Below, piece by piece: positions 21,758 to 34,865 of a DNA stretch of 64,000 nucleotides. Made by a program: the position numbers and the translations under genes. Location of the stretch: NCBI GenBank assembly GCA_945910005.1, contig OX246744.1, positions 40,498,774-40,562,773 on the forward strand. The letters run 5' to 3'. Below the pieces are notes generated by a model, which saw only the letters and a program-made list of their open reading frames with translations, made no database searches and was not told where the DNA came from. How positions within the stretch are numbered: the stretch's first letter is position 1; each line of letters starts with the position of its first letter. This stretch comes from Isoperla grammatica. Its lineage: Eukaryota; Arthropoda; Insecta; Plecoptera; Perlodidae.

Positions 21758-22733
21758 ACCAGTATACTATAAATAATCCTAATCCAATGACCAGGGACAA
21801 AATGACTAACCGTAGTGATCGCACGGTGACATTATAAATAACAACAATAGGGATAATAACAATGATAAGAATATAAATATAATTCTGGGACAAAGATGGA
21901 TAATGTAATACTAATCCAATAGTATGATGATGCTTATATATAGTGTAATTGATAAAGCCACTGGCACCTAAATATAACCATTGACTAACGTCATGTGACG
22001 GTACCGTTCTGGTGGGCGGCGCCCAATCACGAATCTCGCGGCCAGGCTCAGCTTCTGCGGCGATGGGGGGTGGGGTAGGTTAATACTTTCTAGTGGAAGG
22101 GGGGTTTGGGCTCCACTTTGTTCTTGAAGTTGGGAGGGACCTGTTGGTGGTAGGTAGCACGGTTGCGAACAAAGAAGGCTACGTGATAAGGTCCCGGGGT
22201 TAATTCTCCCCAAGGGTTAATATTTATTAACAGATTCTTTAAGTCTAGTAATGTTTGGTAAGTTATCAAACAAGCTCCCGGCGATCGGCTTCCACAACCT
22301 AGATGTCGACCGGGGCGAGAATGTACACGTAATAATAATAGATATGAACAGGTTGAATGACTACACTACGTAGCGACAATACCGCTAGGCCTGACGTATC
22401 CTAGAAGCTCCGTCACGTCGGCACGCTCTCGCACACACACACGGGGAATACAGCTTCTGCTTCCCTCGAAATCTTTACGTAACCCAAGGTCCTGCGACCC
22501 ACTTTAGGTTCAGAACACCTCGCCTTATACGTAAGAGTACACAAATGGTTATACAGGTAATACTAAAGCTAGGAAAGGGTGATCACCTTACAAGTTCTTA
22601 CTTCCGCCTAACTCCCGTTAAGCCTTACTAGTTAAGAGAGTCTTACAGACCACATCGGACACCTGGCGTGTACATGACGTGTAACCCAGCGGGCATACCT
22701 CCACAAGTAAGCTAATCTCTCGTACCTCGTTCA

Positions 22734-23024
22734 CACGTATCCCATAGGGGGCATACTAGAAAATTACATGGGCGTACCTATAGTACAAGTGACACGTATC
22801 CCATAGGGGGCATACTAGAAAATTACATGGGCGTACCTATAGTACAATTGACACGTATCCCATAAGGGGCATACTAGAAAATTACATGGGCGTACCTACA
22901 GTACAATTGACACGTATCCCATAGGGGGCATACTAGAAAACGTTGGGCGTACCTATAGTACAATTGACACGTATCCCATAGGGGGCATACTAGAAAACGT
23001 TGGGTACCCTCCGTACTGTACAAC
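22734..23024. repeat. Five tandem copies of a 57-59-bp unit
   Basis: Units start CACGTATCCCATAGGGGGCA at about 22734, 22793, 22852, 22911 and 22968, and continue with TACTAGAAAA and GGGCGTACCTATAGTAC. The last two lack the TTACAT segment. Confidence 0.92.
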
Positions 23025-23181
23025 GAGGACTCAGATGGACGTCCTTAAGAGTAAAGTTCAAGCGTTCTTCCTCGCCTTGTCACAGGGGTGACCAAGTCCT
23101 GAAGGGAGGGTAAAAGATAATTTTCAAATAAGAGGGCCTAAATGGTCAGACACGAAAACAGGGCGTTGGCCGGCGGCCATC

Positions 23182-23613
23182 TTGGGAACCGCCCCTTTTA
23201 GCGGTTTTCACGGCTTTAACGAGACCTGCGTTGCGCTGACGATGTCCAGCGACGGCGCAGATCGTCGCGTCGAGACGTTGGAGGTGATGGGCGCCCTGAG
23301 AGGCGTCGTCCAGCGTGGGCTACCTTGGGTGGAGTCCCCAAGGGGTTTCCTCGTGAGACGGCGTCGTGGGCGTCGGTCGTGGTCGGCTGAGACGTCAATT
23401 GAGGTGACTCCCTGGGTGGTGGCCCCAGGGGCGCCCTCCATAGGCTCTCGTGAGCAGCGTCATCGTAGAAGCGGAGTCGCGTCGCTCTCTTGCCAGCTGG
23501 TGAGATGCGGGGTAGCCCCACACTACGTCCCTATAACGTCTATGATTAGTTTTGTGCTGATTATACCTCTAAACCCTCCGGATGGGTGGGGTCCCCCCTC
23601 GAGGTCACGTTAG
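23182..23613 (+). other. GC-rich open frame of uncertain reality
   Basis: A 143-residue frame with an arginine-rich middle (RRRRGRRSWSAE). The region is unusually GC-rich for the window, and other frames are open too (77 and 101 residues on the minus strand), so openness is weak evidence. No domain is recognised. It lies in the spacer of the giant inverted repeat and could be a captured fragment. Confidence 0.25.
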
Positions 23614-23619
23614 GTACGT

Positions 23620-23690
23620 ATATCCCGTTACCAATTCACGTTATCCAATCACGTTATCAAATCACGTTGTCAATTCACGTTAATTATGTT
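23620..23690. repeat. Short CACGTT(A/G)TCAAT repeat
   Basis: About five imperfect units of 12-13 bases, AATCACGTTATC and variants, between 23632 and 23685. Confidence 0.7.
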
Positions 23691-24628
23691 CCAATAATTA
23701 AGTCTCAAACACTCACCAGACTCTGGGTAGTTACGTACGACGGCGTTCTCTTCCTTTACGCAGCATGGCGTCGCTCATCCGCCCCCTTTTGCGTGAGCTA
23801 GTATCGTCGGCTGAGACAACTATCTCGCTTCATGGGGCGAGCCGTACTGCGGGATCATTCTTCGTCTCCCTCCCGGCTAACCGGTACCTAGCAGTCTCGT
23901 CGCGAACTCGTTACCGACTCCCCTGCTTGGGTAGGTAACTTCATTACCGGTTCCGGTCCGGTCGGTACGGGAAGTTAGTGACGAGCGGAAAACCTGTCGC
24001 TTTTCCGAGTGTTACAGTCAGTACCAATTGGTTACAACAACAAACAATAATAATTGCAGGTTGATATTGACAGATAATATTCACACACAAAATAAGATAA
24101 TAGAATATTATTCACTAAGATGTTTATAATGAAAACGTTTAATTTTATAAAGTGTTCAGGGGTACTTATCAGCCTCAGCCTTCTCTCCGGTATAGGGTGA
24201 ATCAGGTCAGGTAGGGGGGTGTGTCCGGGATGCGCCAGCTCGCCAGAACCGTCCCCAGGCGTCCGTCCGTCACGCCAGGAATAAGCAGCCGTCGTAGTCG
24301 TATCTCGTTGTTCCGGTAAATGTTCCGAGTATCGGAACAACACTCAATCACCGGTAGCACTTGTTAATGTTCGTTCAAGGAATACTTCCGTCCAAGACGC
24401 TAGTGCAGACAATGGTAGCCTAACTGTCACAACAGTCTCAGTAGCTCCGCCGTCGACTAGATTTCCTCTACGTGCACACGCAATCACTTCCCTCAATCGA
24501 GGTAGTGCTCGGACGATCGCTCGACTACAACTGTCTCGTTATCTTTACCTATGCCAGTCGTCTGCTTATCTCTGTGGCGAGGGGTGAGAGGGGTAGTACC
24601 GTACGATTCAAAAGTTATGCCCATAACA

Positions 24629-25262
24629 ATATGAAGCAGTAGACAATCGTTACAGGTGGTAGCTGATTAGACGTGATATCAACACACGTTACTTCTAAAA
24701 AGCTCGTAGCGTAGCTGGTTGACGCATGACAGCGTCGTGGTCAAAGAGCAAAGTTTACAGACAAACTCTTCGATTTTTTTTTTAATGACATCGATAGAAA
24801 CTCTCCAGTCCTGGCCCATCAAGTGCTTGGCTTGACACAGAAATGCGGGTGTTTTCTAATGATATTCAAAGTTCTCTGTTTCCCTTTACCACTGAATGAG
24901 CTCACTCAGGCTGGAACTCATTAGTCGTCCCCTACACCTAGATGCATCCGTTGTTAACAAGGTAACAGTTCTTGCATGTTATTTCCCATACAGAAAACAT
25001 ATCCATAGCAACATTGGGTGCCTCTAGATGTAGTGGCCGACTATGAATTCCAACCTTTGTCACAACCAGTGCATGGAGGTCAGGAAGGGTATTACATACT
25101 TCGAATCTCAACGAACTCGCTAGTTTTTACACATTGAATTTTGTTTGATTTTTGGTGGTCAAGCGTCCACTGCAGCTGCGCTACGAGCTTTTAGAAGTAA
25201 ATCTGATGATATCAAGTCTAATCAGCTACCACCTTGAAACAATTGTCTATACTGCTTCATAA
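24629..25262. repeat. Inner inverted repeat flanking 440 bp
   Basis: 24629-24725 and 25163-25262 are complementary and share GGTGGTAGCTGATTAGAC, TTACTTCTAAAA and GCTCGTAGCG. Between them a weaker inverted repeat (24910-24950 against 25018-25056) is centred on CCTAGATGCATCC / GGTGCCTCTAGATG. This may be a separate small foldback element in the spacer of the giant inverted repeat. Confidence 0.75.
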
Positions 25263-25289
25263 CTTGTGGCTGCAAGCTATCAACCAAAC

Positions 25290-25580
25290 ACGATCTATAG
25301 ATAGGTTGCTTGGAAGCCAACCCTGATGTTCCTGATTCGTGTGGCTATGGATGGAAAACCACGGCAGAAGGAGATCTGAGCAACGAGTGGATGATTGGAG
25401 CTCCAGTACCTTTGACCGTTATGGATCTCCTAGCCTGTAACTATTGCCGTGTTTGCAAGATGCCGACCTGTGAGTGTTTGACCAATCAACTAAAGTGTTT
25501 CACCCTTGTAAGCTGAAGGATTGTACAAATACCAGTACCAGTAGCCAGCATGAGAATTCCAGTCAGTCAGAAGGTGATTA
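25290..25580 (+). pseudogene. Cysteine-rich (CXC-like) ORF tail, right arm
   Basis: Mirror copy of 20909-21215. It reads EANPDVPDSCGYGWKTTAEG, then PLTVMDLLACNYCRVCKMPT and CECLTNQLKC, before a frame change ends it. The Trp codon is intact here, while the cysteine run after KC is disrupted. Upstream, ATCTATAG/ATAG before GTTGCTTGGAAG could be a splice acceptor. It is one exon of a lost larger ORF. Confidence 0.6.
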
Positions 25581-25617
25581 ATAAGATGACTTTGACAGTG
25601 ACTGCTAAGGTAGATAT

Positions 25618-26034
25618 TTTATTTTTATTTTATTGTAATTAAGGCCAGTGTAGGGCACAATGCCCTCTTTAGCCTGATGAGTGATGATTGATGAATGATA
25701 ATGAGGAAGGGAGGAGGGGAAGCCTGGTACCGGCACGTAGCCTCCTAATGTCGAAAAGTACCAAGGGGACCATCGGCTGTACGTTCCATCTAAAAGGACG
25801 GTGTAACTTTGGCCAGTCATACGGGTTCCTCCACTAACCTGGACTGTCGAGCAGTTGACGAGAAGAACGAAGCTGTAACACAAGCTTTCGAACCCTCCAA
25901 TCTGCTCTAACCAACGGTAACTAGTGTTTCAGAGGTAAGTGGTCACCCATCCACATCCTGACCTAGCCCGAGGTTGCTTAACTTCGGTGTTCGTATGGGA
26001 ACCGGCTAAGCGACCGCGGATAAACCGTTGGCTT
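25618..26034 (-). mobile_element. 5S rRNA-derived SINE (SINE3-like), minus strand
   Basis: On the minus strand the head reads CCGAAGTTAAGCAACCTCGG and GGATGTGGATGGGTGACC, matching the internal-promoter part of 5S rRNA. The body ends in an AT-rich TAAAATAAAAAT-type tail. Perfect 11-bp duplications AAGGTAGATAT (25607-25617 and 26035-26045) flank it. The left arm of the giant inverted repeat shows the empty site, so the SINE arrived after the arms formed. Confidence 0.93.
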
Positions 26035-26799
26035 AAGGTAGATATAACATAATACTATCATATCACGTATCTTAACATAGTCCGGCTCTTTTCTAACAAT
26101 GTGTTTTGTTACAGTAGCACACCAATTCAAGAATATCCTGATTGCTGAAGACATTTAATAAAAATTCAGTAATAAACTTAAATAGTTTAGCCTATAAGTT
26201 ATATAACAATGACATTCTCTTACGATTAATACATAATATTATTATTCGTTATGGCAATTGCAATTAAAATTCTACGTCTTTAGTTTACCCACAAGTAATA
26301 TTTTAGTTACTAGACCTAGTTTGACGATACTTACCTATTGACCATTGACCGCCATTTTGAATGAATACCGTGCAAGCAAAGTGATAACAATAAGAACTAT
26401 TCATTTTAACATATTTATGAGTAAGTACGTTGATATAATGAATTTTGGCCAGTAAATCGAAGAAAATTTTAGAAATTACCCATTTTAAGGAAATTGACCC
26501 CAATCAAGGTCAAAAAAAGTCGCGAGTAATTTTTTTTTTTTTTTTTAAATATAATACATCTGCCTTTCTAAAAGTGTATGTTTAAACTTGCAAACATATT
26601 TCATTATTTAATTAAAAATTATTAAAAAATTACAAATTTAATCTTTGACCCTGGTTTTGACATAGAAAGCTGGATTTGCCAGAGGTATATCATGGTTTTT
26701 TGAAAAGTACTCGTTTTAAGCTTTCATTTGATATATGTCATCCTTTGACCCAAATTTTATACCGATCAGGCCTTTTTCGAGCGTTATGCAAAGGACTAA

Positions 26800-27110
26800 A
26801 ATTGTGAATGCCTGGAACATAATGATTGGAATAAAATGAAATAAATAAACTTCTTTAACTGTAGGTCACCATGAAGAAAACTTCGTGTTGATCAAATATT
26901 TGTAAAAAATATATAAATAATAAATATAAAAATATAAAAATTGTTAAAAATATAATATTTATTTAAGAAATTTTAATTTATTATTTGTTTAATATTTTGA
27001 CTTGATCATATTTTTTAAGTTTCTTATCCTTATGTTTCAGTCGAAACACTGGGTTGCGGAGCACCATGATAATTGCGGAAAGTAGCATCTCACAGTGATC
27101 CTCGACCAAT
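26800..27110. other. AT-rich spacer, nothing recognised
   Basis: Very A/T-rich sequence between the giant inverted repeat and the 22-bp satellite; no gene or terminal repeat is seen. Confidence 0.6.
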
Positions 27111-30100
27111 AAATGCCAACAACTCGACCATTGAGTGCCAACAACTTGACCAACGAGTGCCAACAAACGATCATCCAGTGCCAACAACTCGATCGTCGAG
27201 TGCCAACAACTCGATTGTCGAGTGCCACCAACTTGACCATCGAGTGCCAACAACTCGATCATCGAGTGCCAACAACTCGATCATCGAGTGCCATCAACTC
27301 AACTATTGGGTGCCAACAACTCGATCATTAAGTGCCAACAACTCGACCATTGAGTGCCAACAACTCGACTATTGACTGCCAACAACTCGATCATCGAGTG
27401 CCAACAACTCGATCATCGATTGCCAACAACTCGACTATTGAGTGCCAACAACTCGATCATTGAGTGCCAACAACTCGACCATCGACTGCCAACAACTCGA
27501 CAATTGAGTGCCAACAACTCAATCATTAAGTGCCAACAACTCGATCATCGAGTGTCAACAACTCGACCATTGAGTGCCAACAACTCGATCATCGAGTGCC
27601 AACAACTCGATCTTCGAGTGCCAACAGCTCGATCATCGAGTGCCAACAACTCGACTACTGAGTGCCAACAACTCGATCGTCGAGTGCCAACAACTCGATC
27701 GTCGCGTGCCAACGTCTCGACCGTCGAGTGCCAACAACTCGATCGTCGAGTGCCAACAACTCGATCTTCGAGTGCCAACAACTCGATCTTCGAGTGCCAA
27801 CAACTTGATCATCGAGTGCCAACAACTCGATCTTCGAGTGCCAACAACTCGACTATTGAGTGCCAACAACTCGATCTTCGAGTGCCAACCACTCGACTAT
27901 TGAGTGCCAACAACTCGATCATCGAGTGCCAACAACTCGATCATCGAGTGCCAACCACTCGATCTTCGAGTGCCAACAACTCGATCTTCGAGTGCCAACA
28001 ACTCGATCTTTGAGTGCCAACAACTCGAATATCGAGTGCCAACAACTCGATCTTCGAGTGCCAACAACTCGACTATTGAGTGCCAACAACTCGATCTTCG
28101 AGTGCCAACCACTCGACTATTGAGTGCTAACAACTTGATCATCGAGTGCCAACAACTCGATCATCGAGTACCAACAACTCGATCATTGAGTGCCAACAAC
28201 TCGACCATCGAGTGCCAACAACTCGATCATTGAGTGCCAACAACTCGACCATCGACTGCCAACAACTCGACAATTGAGTGCCAACAACTCAATCATTAAG
28301 TGCCAACAACTCGATCATCGAGTGCCAACAACTCGACCATTGAGTGCCAACAACTCGATCATCGAGTGCCAACAACTCGATCTTCGAGTGCCAACAGCTC
28401 GATCATCGAGTGCCAACAACTCGACTACTGAGTGCCAACAACTCGATCGTCGAGTGCCAACAACTCGATCGTCGAGTGCCAACAACTCGATCGTCGCGTG
28501 CCAACGTCTCGACCGTCGAGTGCCAAAAACTCGATCATCGAGTGCCAACAACTCGATCGTCGAGTGCCAACAACTCGATCTTCGAGTGCCAACAACTCGA
28601 TCTTCGAGTGCCAACAACTTGATCATCGAGTGCCAACAACTCGATCTTCGAGTGCCAACAACTCGACTATTGAGTGCCAACAACTCGATCTTCGAGTGCC
28701 AACCACTCGACTATTGAGTGCCAAAACTCGATCATCGAGTGCCAACAACTCGATCATCGAGTGCCAACCACTCGATCTTCGAGTGCCAACAACTCGATCT
28801 TCGAGTGCCAACAACTCGATCTTTGAGTGCCAACAACTCGAATATCGAGTGCCAACAACTCGATCTTCGAGTGCCAACAACTCGACTATTGAGTGCCAAC
28901 AACTCGATCTTCGAGTGCCAACCACTCGACTATTGAGTGCTAACAACTTGATCATCGAGTGCCAACAACTCGATCATCGAGTACCAACAACTCGATCATT
29001 GAGTGTCAACAACTCGACCATCGAGTGCCAACAACTCGACTATTGAGTGCCAACAACTCGATCATTGAGTGCCAACAACTCGATCATCGAGTGCCAACAA
29101 CTAGATCGTCGAGTGCCAACAACTCGATCATTGAGGGCCAACAACTCGACCATCGAGTGCCATCAACTCGACTATTGAGTGCCAACAACTCGATCATCGA
29201 GTGCCAACAACTCGACTATTGAGTGCCAACAACTCGATCGTCGAGTGCCAACAACTCGATCTTCGAGTGCCAACAACTCGATCATTGAGAGCAAACAACT
29301 CGACCATCGAGTGCCAACAACTCGACTATTGAGTGCCAACAACTCGATCATCGAGTGCCAACCACTCGACTATTGAGTGCCAACAACTCGACCATCGAGT
29401 GCCAACAACTCGATCATCGAGTGCCAACAACTCGATCTTCGAGTGCCAACAGCTCGATCATCGAGTGCCAACAACTCGACTACTGAGTGCCAACAACTCG
29501 ATCGTCGAGTGCCAACAACTCGATCGTCGAGTGCCAACAACTCGATCGTCGAGTGCCAACAACTCGATCGTCGAGTGCCAACGTCTCGACCGTCGAGTGC
29601 CAAAAACTCGATCATCTAGTGCCAACCACTCGATCTTCGAGTGCCAACAACTCGATCTTCGAGTGCCAACAACTCGATCTTTGAGTGCCAACAACTCGAT
29701 CTTCGAGTGCCAACAACTCGACTATTGAGTGCCAACAACTCGATCTTCGAGTGCCAACCACTCGACTATTGAGTGCCAACAACTTGATCATCGAGTGCCA
29801 ACAACTCGATCATCGGGTGCCAACAACTTGATCTTCGAGTGCCAACAACTCGAGTATTGAGTGCCAACAACTCGATCATCGAGAGCCAACAACTCGATCG
29901 TCGAGTGCCAACAACTCGATCATTGAGGGCCAACAACTCGACCATCGAGTGCCATCAACTCGACTATTGAGTGCCAACAACTCGATCATCGAGTGCCAAC
30001 AACTCGACTATTGAGTGCCAACAACTCGATCGTCGAGTGCCAACAACTCGATCTTCGAGTGCCAACAACTCGATCATTGAGAGCAAACAACTCGACCATC

Positions 30101-32815
30101 GAGTGCCAACAACTCGACTATTGAGTGCCAACAACTCGATCTTCGAGTGCCTACCACTCGACTATTGAGTGCCAACAACTCGATCATCGAGTGCCAACAA
30201 CTCGATCATCGAGTGCCAACAACTCGATCATCGAGTGCCAACAACTCGATCATCGGGTGCCAACAACTTGATCTTCGAGTGCCAACAACTCGAGTATTGA
30301 GTGCCAAAAACTCGACTATTGAGTGCCAACAACTCGATCATCGAGTGCCAACAACTCGTTCGTCGAGTGCCAACAACTCGATCATTGAGTGCCAAAAACT
30401 CGACTATCGAGTGCCAACATCTCGACCATCGAGTGCCAACAACTCCACTATTGAGTGCCAACAACTCGATCTTCGAGAGCAAACAACTCGATCTTCGAGT
30501 GCCAACAACTCGATCTTCGAGTGCCAACAACTCGACTATTGAGTGCCTAAACTCGACTATTGAGTGCCAACAACTCGACCATTGAGTGCTAACAACTCGA
30601 CTATTGAGTGCCAACAACTCGACCATCGAGTGCCAACAACTCGACCATCGAGTGCCAACAACTCGACTATGGAGTTCCAACAACTCGATCTTCGAGTGCC
30701 AACAACTCGATCGTCGAGTGCCAGCAACTCGATCGTCGAGTGCCAACAACTCGATCGTCGAGTGCCAACAACTCGATCGTCGAGTGCCAACAACTCGATC
30801 TTCGAGTGCCAACAACTCGACTTTTGAGTGCCAACAACTCGATCTTCGAGTGCCAACAACTCGACTATTGAGTGCCAACAACTCGATCTTCGAGTGCTAA
30901 CAAGTCGATCATCGAGTGCCAACAACTCGATCATCGAGTGCCAACAACTCAACTATTGAGTGCCAACAACTAGATCATTGAGTTCCAACAACTCAACCCT
31001 CGGGTGCCAACAACTCAATCATTGAGTGCCAACAACTCGACCATCGAGTGCCAACAACTCGACTATTGAGTGCCAACAACTCGATCTTCGAGTGCCAACA
31101 ACTCGATCTTCGAGTGCCAACAACTCGATCTTCGAGTGCCAACAACTCGACTATTGAGTGCCAACAACTCGACCATCGAGTGCCAACAACTCGACTATTG
31201 AGTGCCAACAACTCGATCGTCGAGTGCCAACAACTCGACTATTGAGTGCCAACAACTCGATCGTCGAGTGCCAACAACTCGATCGTCGAGTGCCAACAAC
31301 TCGACCATCGAGTGCCAACCACTCGACTATTGAGTGCCAACAACTCGACCATCGAGTGCCAACAACTCGATCGTCGAGTGCCAACAACTCGACCGTCGAG
31401 TGCCAACAACTCGATCTTCGAGTGCCAACAACTCGATCATCGAGTGCCAACAACTCGATCTTCGAGTGCCAACAGCTCGATCATCGAGTGCCAACAACTC
31501 GACTACTGAGTGCCAACAACTCGATCGTCGAGTGCCAACAACTCGATCGTCGAGTGCAAACAACTCGATCGTCGAGTGCCAACAACTCGACCGTCGAGTG
31601 CCAAAAACTCGATCATCGAGTGCTAACAACTCGATCGTCGAGTGCCAACAACTCGATCTTCGAGTGCCAACAACTTGATCATCGAGTGCCAACAACTCGA
31701 TCTTCGAGTGCCAACAACTCGACTATTGAGTGCCAACAACTCGATCTTCGAGTGCCAACCACTCGACTATTGAGTGCCAACAACTCGATCATCGAGTGCC
31801 AACAACTCGATCATCGAGTGCCAACCACTCGATCATCGAGTGCCAACCACTCGATCTTCGAGTGCCAACAACTCGATCTTCGAGTGCCAACAACTCGATC
31901 TTTGAGTGCCAACAACTCGAACATCGAGTGCCAACAACTCGATCTTCGAGTTCCAACAACTCGACTATTGAGTGCCAACAACTCGATCTTCGAGTGCCAA
32001 CCACTCGACTATTGAGTGCCAACAACTCGATCATCGAGTGCCAACAACTCGATCATCGAGTGCCAACAACTCGATCATCGGGTGCCAACAACTTGATCTT
32101 CGAGTGCCAACAACTCGAGTATTGAGTGCCAAAAACTCGACTATTGTGTGCCAACAACTCGATCATCGAGTGCCAACAACTCGATCGTCGAGTGCCAACA
32201 ACTCGATCATTGAGTGCCAAAAACTCGACTATCGAGTGCCAACAACTCGACCATCGAGTGCCAACAACTCCACTATTGAGTGCCAACAACTCGATCTTCG
32301 AGTGCAAACAACTCGATCTTCGAGTGCCAACAAATCGATCTTCGAGTGCCAACAACTCGATCTTCGAGTGCCAACAACTCGACTATTGAGTGCCTAAACT
32401 CGACTATTGAGTGCCAACAACTCGACCATTGAGTGCTAACAACTCGACTATTGAGTGCCAACAACTCGATCTTCGAGTGCCAACAACTCGACTATTGAGT
32501 GCCCAAACTCGACTATTGAGTGCCAACAACTCGACCATTGAGTGCTAACAACTCGACCATTGAGTGCCAACAACTCGATCATCGAGTGCCAACAACTCGA
32601 TCATCGAGTGCCAACAACTCGATCATCGAGTGCCAACAACTCGGCTTTTGAGTGCCAACAACTCGGCTTTTGAGTGCCAACAACTCGATCATCGAGTGCC
32701 AACAACTCGACCATCGAGTGCCAACAACTCGATCATTGAGTGCCAACAACTCAATCATCGAGTGCCAACAACTCGACCATCAAATGCCAACAACTCGACC
32801 ATCGAGTGCCAACTT
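27111..32815. repeat. 22-bp satellite CAACTCGATCATCGAGTGCCAA, about 259 copies
   Basis: A 5.7-kb array. Most unit variation falls in the middle of CTCGATCATCGAG (CGT, CTT, TAT, CAT), an imperfect 13-base palindrome. Combinations of variants recur in blocks: 27481 and 28251 (770 bp, 35 units), and 29131 and 29923 (792 bp, 36 units). Occasional slips (GCCAAAACTCG, GCCTAAACTCG) shift the register by one or a few bases. Long open frames on both strands (up to 285 residues, rich in PTTRSSSANNS) exist only because most units lack stops; TTGAG variants supply TGA stops. I do not regard them as genes. Confidence 0.97.
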
Positions 32816-34089
32816 ATTTCTTTTGTTAGGTAGGTTCCTAGTTCCTTCAACTGGCATAGACAATGATGATATCCCGATGTGTTCATACTTTATGGTTATC
32901 TCGTGTTGTTAAAATGTCATTGCTGTCTTGTTGATCCTATTATACGTGTTTGTCGTAGCCTAACTGTTCTTACGTCCTACGTTTCAGGCGAGGCAACACG
33001 CTCACACTTTCATCATTCGATATTAAAACTACTGTAACCATGGTTTGTCTGTTGAATCAACTTTTGAAAATGAAATGTGATCACTATAAAGTTTTCTATT
33101 ACAATAAATATCTACTCAATATGTACATGAAAGTATTATGTAGGCCTAGTAGGTTAAATGATTGTTATTCTTAGTTCAATTTTCTAGAATTGTTTGTTGT
33201 TTGTAAATAATGTAATTATAAGTAAAGATTATTGTTTCATTAATATTGTTCTTACTCTGTTGGTGCCTCGTCCTGTGTTGCCCACTTGCTCAACGAATAA
33301 CTGTGAATGTGTTGCCTCTTAAGTCTAAAGTGATATTTGCTCCAAAGAAGCACGGCAGCTAATAGATGATTTCTATGTAGTATTTCTTGAAACCAGCCAA
33401 GAGTTTCAAATCTGCATTTACTATAGTTTGGTGAATTCTGACGTTAAGGCTGTACGTCCGCCTACTGCCTGAAACCTGCGATTGTATTGGTTAAATTTGC
33501 TTTATGGTGCTTTAAAATAATCGGAAAGTAAACCAAAATATGTCGTCAAAATATGCTCTTGTTCCAAGAACTTTCGGTTCCAAGTTAAACCATGGACTTG
33601 TAATAGTAACTGCGTATTATTATAAGTCCATGGTTAAACTACGGTTGATGTCGTAGCAAATGGTAGCCCTACCTATGTATTATGAATCAATATGTATTAG
33701 CAATGTATACCTGTATGGCCTTGGGATAACTCTGCCTGTCATACGAGGCAACCGAGTGAAGTCTTCGTCTGCCCCTTGTCCTCATCTTGATTCGTCTTAA
33801 GGTGAAAGGGTTGTTTTCCCATGAAAACCGCACAAAATTGGAGTGAGTTTATAATATCTTAAAAACGCTATACAATATTGGAAAAGTGATCAGTGAGCAT
33901 GATGTGGTTTTGTTAAAAGTAAAAACTGGTAAAAAGTTCAAAATATTTTTATGGTTACGGAAAAATTAAGCAATTTATTTACATTGCTGGTACCAATGAC
34001 AACATTCATGATTCAATTATTTGAAACTTTTTAATCCAGCTTTTTGTTCTTACGCTCATCAACACTTTTTCACTACTTTGTAGCGTTAG
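32816..34089. other. Intergenic, no gene recognised; one hairpin
   Basis: No coding frame of note. A stem-loop at about 33583-33638 pairs GTTAAACCATGGACTTGTAA with TTATAAGTCCATGGTTAAAC. At 33442-33470 a segment GTTAAGGCTGTACGTCCGCC resembles the right edges of both segmental duplicates (4063 and 59404). Confidence 0.5.
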
Positions 34090-34865
34090 CAGTGGCGTTA
34101 CTAGGAATTATTTCGGGGGGGGGGGGGGGTTAATTACGGAAAAGTGAGATGAGGGGACCGAAAGGGGTCTGGGGCGAAGCCCCCGCCGCCGGAGGCCATT
34201 TCGCCGAAAGCAAAATTTTTTTCACTTTTATAACTATATCGTGCTTTTTAGATTCAAAGAATACTACTCGAACCACTACTCGTTTGTTTGTATTATATTG
34301 AAGTTACAGTGTTACAGTAGGTATTAATTATAGTTCTAAATAAGAATTGCATAGAAATTGGGTGTTTAATGTTTTATGGTTGTTCAATAAAATCTCAACA
34401 TGAAGTGAAACATTGTGGTCACAAATCACATGCATTTAAATTTTAATTCACAGATCGTGATATTGTAATATTAGATTAATGTATTTTTATTTATAGGTAC
34501 CCTCACTTTTACTGGTTCGAGCAAAGGGTATATTAGTTGTAGATGATCACATAAATATTATTGAATTATTGATAAAAACTATATATCTTATCTAAGCGAA
34601 GTAGTATGATAAATATAAAAATGTTATTTGTAGCAATAGGGAAGGCTCATGAAAAATAAATATTCCTCGAAGTACCTAAAAACGGAAGGCCTATATCTAA
34701 AAGTACGGACTATATAATTTTTATATCTGAGAAGTGTATATTTCCAATTCTATTAGCATTTTAAGTTTGAAATTTGGAACTTCCCGCTCCGTAATTGAAA
34801 AACGGCTCGTGACGTCATAACTCTCTGCCTCCTTGAAGTATTCTTAATAATATCAAAGATATTAA

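Larger units (their letters stand above)
20091..26798. mobile_element. Giant inverted repeat / long-TIR element
   Basis: The left arm (about 20091-21205) and right arm (about 25270-26798) are reverse complements, starting AGTCCTTTGCATAACG and including CAAAGGATGACATATATCAA and CAGCTTTCTATGTCAAAA. The right arm is longer because a SINE inserted at 25618-26034. The roughly 4-kb spacer holds short tandem repeats and GC-rich sequence but no recognisable gene. Each arm carries the cysteine-rich last exon of an ORF pointing to the outside. It is either a long-TIR transposon with a lost or replaced middle, or a head-to-head pair of element ends. No TSD was established. Confidence 0.8.

Noticed and set aside
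23182..23613. Arginine-rich protein gene
   Set aside because: Three frames are open through this GC-rich patch, and nothing recognisable is encoded. It is kept only as a low-confidence entry.
25940..26030. 5S rRNA gene
   Set aside because: Only part of the 5S sequence is present, and it heads a 417-bp unit with an AT-rich tail and 11-bp target duplications, so it is a SINE.
27111..32815. Open frames up to 285 residues rich in PTTRSSSANNS, on both strands
   Set aside because: The 22-bp unit lacks stops in most variants, so long frames arise in every phase and on both strands. There is no start context, domain or codon bias.
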